This document shows, piece by piece, positions 23,467 through 33,658 of a stretch of 64,000 nt of DNA. The DNA is from Aureobasidium sp. EXF-3400. Taxonomy: Eukaryota > Ascomycota > Dothideomycetes > Dothideales > Saccotheciaceae. Where the stretch lies: the NCBI GenBank assembly GCA_024195585.1, contig SWBL01000122.1:62001-126000 (forward strand), in the 5' to 3' direction. Positions within the stretch are counted from its first letter, which is position 1. The number at the start of each line of letters is the position of its first letter. A model generated the notes under the pieces. That model searched no databases, was not told the DNA's origin, and saw nothing but the letters and a program-made list of their open reading frames with translations. Position numbers and translations under genes: made by a program.

Positions 23467-23978
23467 TGATATAACAAAGGAGACCACTTTATTACACTTC
23501 TGTTTGCAACCGACTAGGAAGAAAATCGCTTGAAGTGTCATGCAACTATAAAGGATTCTTCTACGACATTTCTAGGGACTTTTTTTGCATGTTCACATAT
23601 CGGCCTCATTTAACAGTTGCTAGCACTGTGGACATCGACAATACCTGACTTGAATTGTTGTATACCAATCTTAGGCAGTTCAAGGTTCTACGCTTCGTTT
23701 AACTTGTCCTTCTCCTCTTCTTGACCTGCCTCGAACTCGAATAGGCCAGGCTCCGCCATCTCTCTAAGCATCTTTTGGTTACTCTCTACAAAGTCTGTCT
23801 CATCTTCTTTTGACACAACAGACTACCATCGATGCAGCTAGACGCGAACTTCACCGGTTTGATGGGACGCCAACACTTCCTTTGAAGTGTTCCGAGCACC
23901 TCTGCATATACTCCTTTGACCCAAATTTTGCTGTGAGTTCATCTTTGCAACTCCTCTCCCCTCTCAAGTTTCTACGTC
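23467..23978. other. Intergenic with a short coding-like scrap
   Basis: On the minus strand, about 23818-23688, there is a 43-codon open stretch of coding-like composition (KEDETDFVESNQKML...EKDKLNEA). It has no ATG and an upstream stop, so it may be the remnant of a last exon. Nothing else is supported. Confidence 0.3.
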
Positions 23979-24197
23979 ATGGCATCAACCGAATCCAGCA
24001 ACTTCGAGATGAGCGGATTCAGCAACCGCGGTGCCGTCTTTAATGGCATCTACGAGAAGGCTAGAGAGAGCTTCCTCAACGGTAATGTGACCGAGAGCGA
24101 ACGTCTCTGCCATCTCCTTCTTCTCAGAATTCACTCCACAATAGGCCATCTTCTAATCAAGCAAAGCCTTTTGTGTCGTCATGGTACAAGTAAGTGA
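23979..24197 (+). CDS. Small ORF, truncated helical protein?
   Basis: 72 codons from an ATG in good context (GTCATGGC). The protein reads MASTESSNFEMSGF... and contains KARESFLNGNVTESERLCHL. That pattern resembles the first helix pair of small lineage-specific fungal helical-repeat proteins. The last about 20 residues lose this character, so the gene may be truncated or may have an unrecognised intron near 24125. It sits in a decayed interval. It could be a pseudogene or chance. Confidence 0.3.
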   Translation: MASTESSNFEMSGFSNRGAVFNGIYEKARESFLNGNVTESERLCHLLLLRIHSTIGHLLIKQSLLCRHGTSK

Positions 24198-24402
24198 TGT
24201 TCCAGCAATGAGGTCTGGCGTCGGGTTGATGGCATATCATTCATGGTGAGAATATAGTCTTTGTCAAATAAGTACAATACATTGTTCGCCAGATGCGATC
24301 TCATTACGTTAAATCGTGAGCTAAATACTGAAAGCAAGGGATATCTTTGATGTGAAAACAGGAAAATTCAAAGGGAGGGGTGTCGAGAAAGCCGAAGGCT
24401 CT

Positions 24403-26153
24403 TTACATCTTCTCGGCCATAACGCTCTCGTGGTGGGTGACACTCTTCTTGCGCATAGCGTTGTTCTCAATCTCGCTGAGCGATTGGTTACGTGCCACTC
24501 CGTCTGATCCACCTGTGACATCCTGGACTTCCTGGAAGGAAACAGTGGGAACGAAGCCAGGGGACTGCCAGGCCTTTGAAACCTTGCCGTACAGCTCGTC
24601 GACCTGCTCCAGGGAGAGTCCCTTGGTCTCGTAGATGAAGAAGTAAACAAAAAAGATGCAAGCTACGCAGAATCCTCCCCAGACCCAGAATACGTTGGTG
24701 TGGATGGCCTTGACCATGTAAGGAGTGGCGTATGCGATGGCCCAGTTGAGCAGCCAGTTGGAGGCGGTGGTCATCGAGAGAGACTTGGCTCTGACCTTCA
24801 GAGGGAAGATCTCACCAGTGACGACCCATGCACAAGGTCCCCAAGTACTTGCGAAGAAGAAAATGTAGATGCATACGAAGGCAACAAGAGCCTTCTGGGC
24901 GGATTGATTCGATTCGGGTGCGAAACCGACACTAGCAACCACGATTTGACACACGGCCATACCGATGGCTCCGAAGAGCAAAAGCTTTCTTCTGCCCCAT
25001 TTCTCAACGAGGTACAAGCCGGGGAAGGTGGAAGCGACGTTGATGCAGGAGGTAATCAGACTGATGGTGAAAGGGCTACCAATACCAGATTGCTGGAAGA
25101 AGGAGGTTCCGTAGTAGAAGATGAAGTTGACACCAGTCAATTGCTGGAGAGCCTGGAGACCACAACCAGTGGCGAGACGCTTGCCGAGATTACCCTTGAA
25201 GCAGTCGACGTAGCTGGATTTACCGAGAGACATCTCATATTCGTGGTTGGCGTTAATTTCGGCCAGTTCGGACTCAACAGCCGGGTGGTCAGTAGGAAGA
25301 CGTCTGAGCTTGGAAAGAGAGCGAGCAGCTTGCGTATGCTTGCCCTTCTTGATGTAGAATCTGGGAGTCTCAGGGAGAATGAGAAGACCGGTGAACAGGA
25401 TAATGGCCCAGGCGAACTGAACAGCGATAGGAATGCGGTAGCAACCGGTGTCCTGGCGCTTCCTAGTGGCGTTGCCGACGATAGATGCAAGCAAAAGACC
25501 AATAGTGATTGCCAACTGTTTTATATCGTTAGCAGTGATCTGGCAAGTATATTATATCCCTTAATACCTGGTAGGCTCCCACGATTGTGCCTCTAATCCA
25601 CTTAGGTGCAGTTTCGGATTGGTAGAGAGGAATCAAGGCTGAGATACCACCAACACCAAGACCGGCAATAGTACGACCGGCGACGAAGAGAGGAATGGCA
25701 GTGGCAGCAGTTTGAAGGACAACACCGACGCAGAAGACAACCAGCCATGACATCAAGCCTATCCTGCGACCAAGAAGATCACCAGTAGGAGCTGCGAACA
25801 GAGCACCAAAGAAAGTTCCAACCGAGAGCAACGAGACGATCTCAGATGACTGGCCTGCAGTGAGGGCAGGTTTACCAGTAGTAGGGTCGATGTGGGTAGC
25901 GAACAGCTTCAGCCAATAATCCATGGCCCTAAAGCGAAGGTATCATTAGCATGACTTCACAAAGCTAGATATGCAAGATCGCCACGACTTTGCCAGGCGA
26001 GTGCACTCAAATCTGCGTGACGTACAAGATATCTCCGATAGTGCCTGTATCATATCCGTAAAGGACACCACCGAAGGCAGCGAATGCACCGACAGCGATG
26101 GCAGGCCACACGGCTCCGACCTCGCCTTCAGGCCGTTTGAAGGTCACAGGCAT
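24403..26153 (-). CDS. MFS sugar transporter (SP family)
   Basis: Three exons, 26153-26026, 25928-25568 and 25515-24403, are joined across introns of 97 and 52 nt, giving 533 aa. It is a twelve-helix plasma-membrane hexose or pentose transporter of the major facilitator superfamily. Visible signatures are LYGYDTGTIGDI in helix 1, DLLGRRIGL after helix 2, LPETPRFYIKKG before the central loop, QQLTGVNFIFYYGTSFF in helix 7, EKWGRRKLLL and FIYETKGLSLEQVDEL after helix 12. The C-terminal tail is hydrophilic. Substrate and affinity cannot be told from sequence. A mutated inverted fragment of this gene lies about 0.9 kb beyond its 3' end (23216-23466). Confidence 0.93.
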
Positions 26154-27840
26154 TGTGATGTGTGGATAGGATCAAGGTCGTTGATCGACTTGTGGGAGAT
26201 GGAAGCGAAAGTAGAAAAGAGGAAGTGATTGACAATGATGGAAAGGGATGATCAACAGGCGGACGTTGGTGTTTATATAGGTCAACAAAGAGGAAGGAAC
26301 TACTCACGCACCCCATGGGCTGCACGTTCTCCGTGCATGGTCTCCAGGTCTGGAATGTGGAGACCGGGGCCTGGGTGATCCGGGATGCGGCAAAGAAATC
26401 GATACTTGTGGAGCTAGGTACGAGTTGGTAGGGAGGCTTGAGCATCGGCATGCCGCTAAAGTATCTCTGACTTGCCGTTTCGCTTGACGCTACCCGGTAC
26501 ATGAACACGCAAGTAAGTATCTCGGACACAGACAATCATGCTTGATGACGAGAATTTGCCTCAACCCTTGCATTGTCATCTGCAGTCTGATTTTGGACAG
26601 TCCAGACAGCGCATGATAACTCACAAATCACTTGATAATGAACTTGTATACCATCATAGCAAGCCCTCGAACTCCTGGAGCAGAGAATAGAATGACCAAG
26701 TGCGGAAAAGCGCTCCTAAGCTCATGACCAAGCCTTCATACGGTCTGGAGAGAATGGTGCCCTAAGCTAGTAGGGTTCGAGCCAGAGCTCGGCGATTCTC
26801 TGCATGAGTCGCGCCGAGTACGGAGACCTCACCGGATGTCTCCTCGGGAATAGCTTTGACAGCAGCCGCGTCGAGGAGAGAAATATACGTATTGATGTGT
26901 ATGAGTGTGTACCTCTCGAGCGCGATGTTAGGGTGCAAGCCAAGCAAAGTCTTGCGCGACAGAAGCAAGGTGTGAGGTTCGATTGTGAGATCTTGATCTT
27001 GCGCTTGTACCGATGTCGCGTGCTATTGCCTGCTGATCCTTTTTTCTAGTGTCAGACTAGAAAGGAGGATCGTTGCGTGTTGGTGGGTCTCGCGAGTCGG
27101 CCTCGCACTGTGCACATTGTTGCATGAACGTACCCATTCATTCCCCATGGCACCCCCAGAAAGATCATCACTACCAGTTCAACAATGCATGAAGGTTCAT
27201 ACTCAAGTAACCCCGCTCGAACATGCTTGCAACGAACATGGAGAAGTTGCCTCGAAGCAGCCACTCTCAACCTCGAAGTGTCGTTGGCTTCCTTCTCGGT
27301 CCGTAAAACTCGATCGCAAGATGTCGCTCCGAGATACCGCAAGCCTCCCGAACGCCTCTTCCAACAGAGCTGGCAAGAACCCCGCGAGCCGTTGCAAGCC
27401 TTGGTAGAAGCTTAAAGCGCCGCAATGACACCGAGGTGGCATGCCGCTAGTGCAGGTCTGGCACCAACGGGTGTACAGTTGGCGGAGAAGGATCATGCAC
27501 TCATCTCATGTTTCCACCCTCTCCCCCATGGAGACCTCCACTTTGGTCTGGGTGGGGATACTGCTGGCGAGGGGCGGCACTCAGAAATTGCGTTGGATCG
27601 TGGGTGAGAGGTTGGGGGAGGAAAGGCAATAATGGCTTTAATATCGGCCCGGATATGAATTCAGTTCTCACCATCGAATCGATCAGTTTTATCTATCGCC
27701 CGCGTGACAGACAGCTGACGAGGACAACCCAATTAAGTCATTGGTGGATGGAGACGGACACCGTCTTCCGTAGGGTTGATTCAAGGATTAAGATATGCTA
27801 GGGGTATCATGCTACGCTATGTTATGCTATGTATGTGTCG
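26154..27840. other. Long intergenic region
   Basis: About 1.7 kb upstream of the transporter and downstream of the gene ending at 27841. No coding sequence is convincing. ACCGGGGCC at about 26361 contains one match to the loose carbon-catabolite repressor consensus SYGGRG, which is weak evidence alone. Confidence 0.45.
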
Positions 27841-29496
27841 TTAGGAGGTTGTGTCGTTCTCGCTCGTTGTGGAGTTGCGAGTAGTTCTCGGAAGATAAAT
27901 TGACATGTCTTCGACATGCAACATCATTTCATCATGCTGTTTCTTGATTTCTAAGCAAAAGTGAGCAATGAACACACAGAAATGACAGAAATGGAAGCAT
28001 ACCTTCTGCACTGAGGTCGTGAGGATAACCAAAGTCTGGCTCAGACTTGAAAAATGGCGATGAGAGTGCTTCAAGCGACTGCTTCATTGTGTCTGTAGGC
28101 TTGTGGTAGCCCTGGTCATCACCGAGACTGATCCACTCCACGCCCAATGCATCTTCCACTTTCTTCAACTCGAAATCATACTGTGCGAGCAAGTCCACAG
28201 GAATCTGATCGTCCCAAACAGTCGCATACTGGATCTCGCGAAGGAGAGTACGCCTCAGCCGAGTCCGACAATCTTTGAAGGGGATTTTACTGTCGCCGAG
28301 CATATTCCAGGCTCGCCGAGTGTCTCCCGCATCGGCCATCATCTCAATGAACGAGTAATCGCCTCTGAGCTTGTTCTCGCCATATTGGGATGCCACTTTG
28401 CCTGTTCTGAGACGCAAGGGGTTATCCTGCCACAACAACCACTCTTTCCAGAGCTCGTCGGATGCCTTGCAGCGGGACAAGACAACGAGCCATCCATACA
28501 ATTGAGTCCATTCGGTCCTGTCGAGGAATAGGCCCAGGTGATGCTGGTCTTCCGGAGCGGTATCCTCGAAGCCGAGAAGAACTTGTAGCAGATCACGACG
28601 TGACCATCTCCCGTTACGAATCTCGCCATATCCATGAACCCCAACACTACATTTTGCGATGATGGCTCTGAACAAGGTTTTTGCAATAGGGAAGCCTAGT
28701 TCCTTATGTATCTTCAGATACCTTTTCATGCCAGGCAGGCTACGTGTCCGAGCAGCAAACTTGATGCCAACAGCCAAGAGGTAGCGCGTAAGAGGCAAGT
28801 TCTCCCTACGGAAACGTGAGACGATGGTGCTAATGGTACCGAAAATCTTCTGATCGGTTGTAGTATCTCTGGCGCGGTAAAGAGCTCGGACAATGCAAAG
28901 GTCCATATCCATCAGGTCTCGAGTGGTCTCTTTGCGCTGGAAGGCTACAGCAAGAACGCGCATAAGGTCTTGGGTGGTTTGACACCTCAACAGTTGCTCC
29001 CTTATGAGGCGTCGGCGGAATTTAGGACCTTGCTTCACAGCCATATGTCTAAGCAAGTCAGTCTAAGCCCACTAATCTTACCACGCCAAGCAACAACTAT
29101 GTCATGAACAAAAATGGCACAATATTGCATGGATACATACTGACGAAATTCTGAGTGATTAAGCATTTGGCCATTGATAGGAAAGTCAACTTTATAAGAA
29201 TCCTTGACAACAGAGCGCAAGTGCATCTGTCGAAACAGCGGTTGCGTGTCGTTTAATAGAAGACATCGGAGAGTATCGACAGGAGATTTCAGGTTGAGCT
29301 GGTGTTGGAACAAATCAAGTTCAACTTGGTCAACAGGCGTGTCTTGGACGCAAGTGGCGTGGGGGCGAGAGCAGCGGCGAATGTTCAGAATGGGTGCGAA
29401 GCGAGGGGAGATCTTCGTAGACAGTAGCATAGCGCTGTCTTGTCGGACTGTACAAGACAGTCGCCATGCTGAAGTCGAAGAGGATACAGTCAACAT
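27841..29496 (-). CDS. Probable mitochondrial helical-repeat (PPR-like) protein
   Basis: Three exons, 29496-29141, 29048-28003 and 27950-27841, are joined across introns of 92 and 52 nt, giving 503 aa. The N-terminus (MLTVSSSTSAWRLSCTVRQDS...PRFAPILNIRRCSR) is rich in Ser and Arg and nearly free of acid, as in a mitochondrial presequence. The body is a string of amphipathic helices such as LIREQLLRCQTTQDLMRVLAVAF and LTRYLLAVGIKFAARTRSLPGM, resembling pentatricopeptide-type solenoids of fungal mitochondrial RNA factors. I do not recognise the ortholog. A longer unspliced C-terminus exists if the last intron is retained, but that intron has good sites and splicing gives an ordinary tail. The gene lies head-to-head with RIO1. 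Confidence 0.72.
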
Positions 29497-29759
29497 GTGA
29501 TGATGGGTGAAGTCGGCATGAGGCTTGTTGTGCAACGTGGGGGAGGGGTTGGCTACAGAGCCGCCGCAATATCATGTTCTGTAGCACCATGTTCTCTACG
29601 AGAGTGTTTCCAACACGATACTCTGATCATGTTGCCAACGAGTCCCTGAATCAGGAAACACCGTTAGCTCCGTCGAGATTGACGCAACTTTCAGCGCCAT
29701 ATCTTTTTTCTTTGCAGCTGTTTGCGACATCATTTGTGTTGTACGAGGCAAAAAAAATC
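29497..29759. promoter_or_regulatory. Bidirectional promoter, mitochondrial gene / RIO1
   Basis: 263 bp separate divergent ATGs at 29496 and 29760. An upstream ATG at 29574 is in frame with RIO1 and open throughout. It would add 62 residues, and could be used if transcription begins early. Confidence 0.5.
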
Positions 29760-31454
29760 ATGTCGTCAACCGAGTCGCCAGCAGCGGCTCTAGAGCCAGC
29801 TCACACCTTCTCGCCAAACCAAGGTTACGACTATGCCAATAACGACCAAGAACAAGCTGGTGGCGTCTTACTGGACGAAGGAATTCAAGATGAACAGGAC
29901 GACTACTACGATGACTTGTTCGAGGACAGCGCCGACGAGGTCAACGATTCAGAAATCACTTCATCCAACCCTGCCGACTTCACCAAATCATACAATCGCC
30001 AAAGACGTTTGAATGACGACCAAGTCTCTTCCTCTCAGAAACCCAAGACCAACCCTGCTGGTCACAAGCCCACCGCAAACACTCGAGCCAGTGTGGATGA
30101 TCAAGTCCAGAGTCTGTCACAACATGCCTCTAAGCTGCGCCTCAACAACCTCGAGGCTGGCTTTGGCGGCGGCAAGCAAGAAAGAGGAGGCGGCAGGGAC
30201 AAAAGCGATCGCGCCACCAGCGAACAAGTTTTGGATCCCAGAACTCGCATGATTCTCCTGCAGCTTTTGAACAAGAACGTCGTTTCCGAGATAAACGGTG
30301 TCCTGTCAACTGGAAAGGAAGCCAACGTCTACCACGCTGCGACAATCCCTGAGGACCACGACGACTCCGAGGGCCCTGCTGTCCCATTGCACAGAGCCAT
30401 CAAGGTCTACAAGACAAGTATTCTGGTCTTCAAGGACCGCGACAAGTATGTCACTGGTGATTTTAGATTCCGCGGTGGCTACAACAAGAGCGACAACCGC
30501 GCCATGGTTAAGGTCTGGGCAGAGAAAGAATTCAGAAACTTGCGCATCTTGCATGCCGCTGGCATTCCTTGCCCCGACCCTCTTTATCTCCGTCAACACG
30601 TCATGGTCATGAGTTTCCTAGGCAACAAGAAGGGTTGGCCTGCACCTCGTCTGAGAGACGTCGATTTCCAATTACCCACCGAGGAAGAAAACGCTGCCAA
30701 ATGGAGAGAGATGTACATTCAATTACTTGGCTACATGCGCATCATGTACCAGACATGCCGCTTGGTCCACGGTGATTTGAGTGAATACAACTTGATGTAC
30801 CACCAGAGTCGCATTTTCGTTATCGATGTCAGTCAAAGTGTCGAGCACGACCACCCACGCTCTCTCGAATTCCTGCGTATGGATATCAAGAACATCAGCG
30901 ATTTCTTCGCTCGCAAGGGCGTTGATTGTCTGCCCGAAAGAGCCATCTTTGGCTTCATTACTTCTGAGCAAGGTGGTGTTGAGACTGCTCAGATGGAAGA
31001 GCTCATCGCAAAGATGTACGAGACCAGAGAGCAACAAGGCAACCAAGACGACGAGGAAGTCGACAATCAAGTTTTCAGACAACAATACATTCCTCAAACT
31101 CTTGAGCAAGTCTATGATGTCGAGCGCGACGCCGCACGAGTACAAAAAGGAGAAGGTGACGATCTTGTTTACAAAGCACTTCTTGCAAACAAGACTACAG
31201 TCGGCGCCGAGGATGCCGAAGACGACAGCGATGCCGAGGGTTCGGAAAGCGAAGACGAATCCGAAGACCCTGACCGACCGCGCAGAAAGCGCAACGAGGG
31301 CGAGAGACCCAGAGGCAAGCGTTTCGAAGACAAAGATACTAAGAAGGAACACAAAAAGGCAGTCAAGGAGGAGAAGCGCGAAAAGAGAAAGGAGAAGATG
31401 CCCAAGCATCTTAAGAAGAAGCTCATTAGCGGTTCTTCTCGCGGCAAGCATTAG
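29760..31454 (+). CDS. rio1: Atypical protein kinase RIO1
   Basis: RIO1 is a cytoplasmic kinase/ATPase needed for the last steps of 40S maturation (20S pre-rRNA cleavage and recycling of late factors). A single exon gives 564 aa from MSSTESP. The RIO fold is complete: the nucleotide loop STGKEANVYHA at about 183-193, lysine in HRAIKVYKTS, the catalytic loop LVHGDLSEYNLM (D339) and metal-binding FVIDVSQSVEHDHP (D356). The N-terminus is acidic. The C-terminus holds a long acidic then Lys-rich tail ending KMPKHLKKKLISGSSRGKH, as in other RIO1 proteins. Confidence 0.96.
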   Translation: MSSTESPAAALEPAHTFSPNQGYDYANNDQEQAGGVLLDEGIQDEQDDYYDDLFEDSADEVNDSEITSSNPADFTKSYNRQRRLNDDQVSSSQKPKTNPAGHKPTANTRASVDDQVQSLSQHASKLRLNNLEAGFGGGKQERGGGRDKSDRATSEQVLDPRTRMILLQLLNKNVVSEINGVLSTGKEANVYHAATIPEDHDDSEGPAVPLHRAIKVYKTSILVFKDRDKYVTGDFRFRGGYNKSDNRAMVKVWAEKEFRNLRILHAAGIPCPDPLYLRQHVMVMSFLGNKKGWPAPRLRDVDFQLPTEEENAAKWREMYIQLLGYMRIMYQTCRLVHGDLSEYNLMYHQSRIFVIDVSQSVEHDHPRSLEFLRMDIKNISDFFARKGVDCLPERAIFGFITSEQGGVETAQMEELIAKMYETREQQGNQDDEEVDNQVFRQQYIPQTLEQVYDVERDAARVQKGEGDDLVYKALLANKTTVGAEDAEDDSDAEGSESEDESEDPDRPRRKRNEGERPRGKRFEDKDTKKEHKKAVKEEKREKRKEKMPKHLKKKLISGSSRGKH

Positions 31455-32412
31455 GTGATTTAACCACATTTTCTCGTTCTCAAGCCAAATGATACCACTT
31501 TTTACGACTCGCATTCATGATTTTGTCTGCTCTTCTATCTCAATGCATCTTTAAGAATTGTCTGGTTGTTCCTTCCTCTCGTTGAGATTGCCCCTTGCTC
31601 TTGTGCTTCGTATGACTGGACCTGTTTTCCTCGCTCTTTCCATTCTTGCATTCAATACCTTCCGTTGGAAAGCCGTTTCGTTCAAAAACACAGAGTTGGC
31701 CCAAGAGAGTCGCAGAACTGTCAAGAGCAGGCACAACACTGCAAAGCATTTGAAGCACGACATCAAGGATCCTCATACACATCCAGCAAGAGTGACGAAC
31801 ACCAACATACACTCATATTTATGTCAAATAGCTTTACAAACATCGAACTGGTGGAATGGCGCAGTGATCGTAGCTCGTGTCTCCCATGTAGTTAGCCAGA
31901 GTCCACTGGTTCGATCCTCTCCACCACCTTTCAAGTTGCCCCTTTATGCCAGAGGCCCCAGTGGGCCTCATCCAACCAAGAAAGATGAAATTTACTTTCT
32001 CTTCACTTCCTAGCAAAATGGCGGCTAGGGAGGTTTCTGTTTTGCTCGTCTTGGAACGGGTTTGCATCATGTGTTCGATCTCACTGCATATCTGCATGAG
32101 GAAAACCCTTGAGCTGGTTTACCTCAACCATAGAAGTAGCGACTCACTACTTCTCGCAATCATTGGAACGATCTAGCGATCGATTCTCAACTGAATCAAA
32201 CATGACCAAAGAAATCAACAACACCTTAGTCGATGCCGGAAGATCGCGAATCCAGTTGATTTTTCCTTCGAAACAAAGAAAGCCTCTGCACAAACAAGCG
32301 TCCCAACTCAAAGCAACAAACAAGAGTGTTTTGGTTGCGATCCGCATATATAATGGACGCCAATCAACACTTACTCTCTTAGCATCATCCAGTGATCACA
32401 ACAGCAGTGCTC
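31455..32412. other. Intergenic
   Basis: No coding gene recognised. A degenerate tRNA-like stretch at 31850-31925 has six acceptor pairs and TTCGATC, but no stable T stem. The rest is the promoter region of the BTB gene. Confidence 0.45.
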
Positions 32413-32466
32413 AACATCAATTTCCAAGGCTGTTGCAACAACATCAATTCCCACGGCTGTTGCATC
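32413..32466 (+). repeat. 27-bp tandem duplication in BTB leader
   Basis: Two 27-bp units, 32413-32439 and 32440-32466, share the frame AACATCAATTYCMAMGGCTG and TTGCA with few differences. They end 3 bp before the ATG at 32470, where a third unit would begin (AACAT). Confidence 0.8.
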
Positions 32467-32469
32467 AAC

Positions 32470-33242
32470 ATGTCATCCCAAGAGCCAATCAAGATGCTGC
32501 TCAAGGCTACAGCAGAGTAAGTTGTATCTTGGCTCGATACACTAATATCATATTGACCAGTTTCACAGCCTTCAAGAAAGCAGCGATTACTCTGATCTTA
32601 CCATCACCTGTGGTACCGATGTCTACAGAGTCCACAAGGCCATTGTCTGTTCTCAGTCTGAATTTTTTTCGTCTTGCCTGCCGCACCCGTGTTGATCCCA
32701 AAGGCGACTTCAAGGAGGGCAAGACCGGAGTTGTGGACATCCCTGCTCGCAACACCAAAGACGGTCTCGAAGAAGTCGACTGGGACATGGATGCCGAAGA
32801 CCCCAAGGCTGTCAAACTCATGATCCACTACCTCTACCACTTGGATTACCTCGAAGTCGAGACTGCCAAAGTCAAAGCAGACCCATCTCCAGGCGTCTCT
32901 AAGGACTACACGGCCAGTGACGGCATCTTGATCTATCACGCAATGATGTATGCCATGGGCGACAAATACGGCATCTACGGTCTCAAAGCTTTGGCCAGAA
33001 AGAAATTTCAGGAGGCTTGGAAGTTCACTGCTGCCGGCCTCGTCAAGGCCATCAAGATTGCGTATGCCAGTACCATAGAGTCGGACGGAGGTCTGCGTGA
33101 GATCATCATCAACAATTTGCACAGCAATGTGTGCAACGGACTTACTACATGGATGCAGATGTCTGAAATCGACCAGTGCGTCAAGGAGCTTCCTGACTTG
33201 TCGTACGCTCTCTTGCGCAAGCAACTCGGCCTCTCAGGATAA
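32470..33242 (+). CDS. BTB/POZ domain protein with apparent frameshift
   Basis: Exon 1 (32470-32516) encodes MSSQEPIKMLLKATA and is followed by a 52-nt intron (GTAAGT...TCACAG). Exon 2 opens with a classic BTB start, SDYSDLTITCGTDVYRVHKA. At 32663-32669 a run of seven T puts the frame out by one base: the upstream frame hits TGA within 10 codons. The rest of the domain (FKEGKTGVVDIPA...DPKAVKLMIHYLYHLDY) and the C-terminal helices to the stop at 33242 lie in the next frame. Skipping one T gives 239 aa of family-typical length. BTB proteins of this fungal type probably dimerise and may act as cullin-3 adaptors. The cause may be sequence error, true pseudogenisation or slippage. The downstream frame shows no decay, which favours error or a recent event. 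Confidence 0.8.
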
Positions 33243-33658
33243 TCTAGCAAAACTATGCAGCGGAGACGAATCACCAAGATCTCTTGGGCACCTGGCATGC
33301 CGAAAGTTGATGGTAGGCACCTATGTGGAACAGCGAGGCATGGTGCCTCACAGCGCTTACGTTACTTTCAGTCAAACTCTTCCACTTGTACCTGTCCCCA
33401 GCAGGAACATAGGGACTTGCCTTTCATTGGCCAACTATGGTAATCAGATAAAACCTCAATTGAAGATAACACATTCTGTTTTCCGTTGCCAGACTCAAAA
33501 TGCATCTGCGCCCTGCTATCTAAACTTTTCATCGTATAATTCATTCGCCGGTCCACTTGCTATCCATCAAGCAAAGCTTTGCTTTTCAATTTCAAACTCC
33601 CCGAGCAATCTCCTCGTCAGTCGCCAACAGTTTAGCTTCTTGTCTAGTGACACCTATC
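33243..33658. other. Convergent intergenic region
   Basis: Shared 3' flank of the BTB gene and the permease. Open frames across it are continuations of shadow frames. Nothing supported. Confidence 0.5.

Noticed and set aside
24700..25596. 298-codon plus-strand frame opposite the sugar transporter
   Set aside because: It is antisense to a well-supported gene and mirrors its codon bias; no independent features.
27932..28002. Unspliced C-terminus for the mitochondrial helical protein (ending LLLRNQETA)
   Set aside because: The alternative uses a good 52-nt intron (GTATGC...GCTTAG) and a third exon with ordinary composition, so the spliced form is preferred.
31850..31925. tRNA-like sequence (GGTGGAA...CTCCACC, TTCGATC, CAT in anticodon position)
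   Set aside because: The acceptor pairs 6 of 7 and the loop sequence looks right, but the D and anticodon stems have mismatches, position 33 is C not T, and no 5-bp T stem can form in register. At best it is a decayed tRNA.
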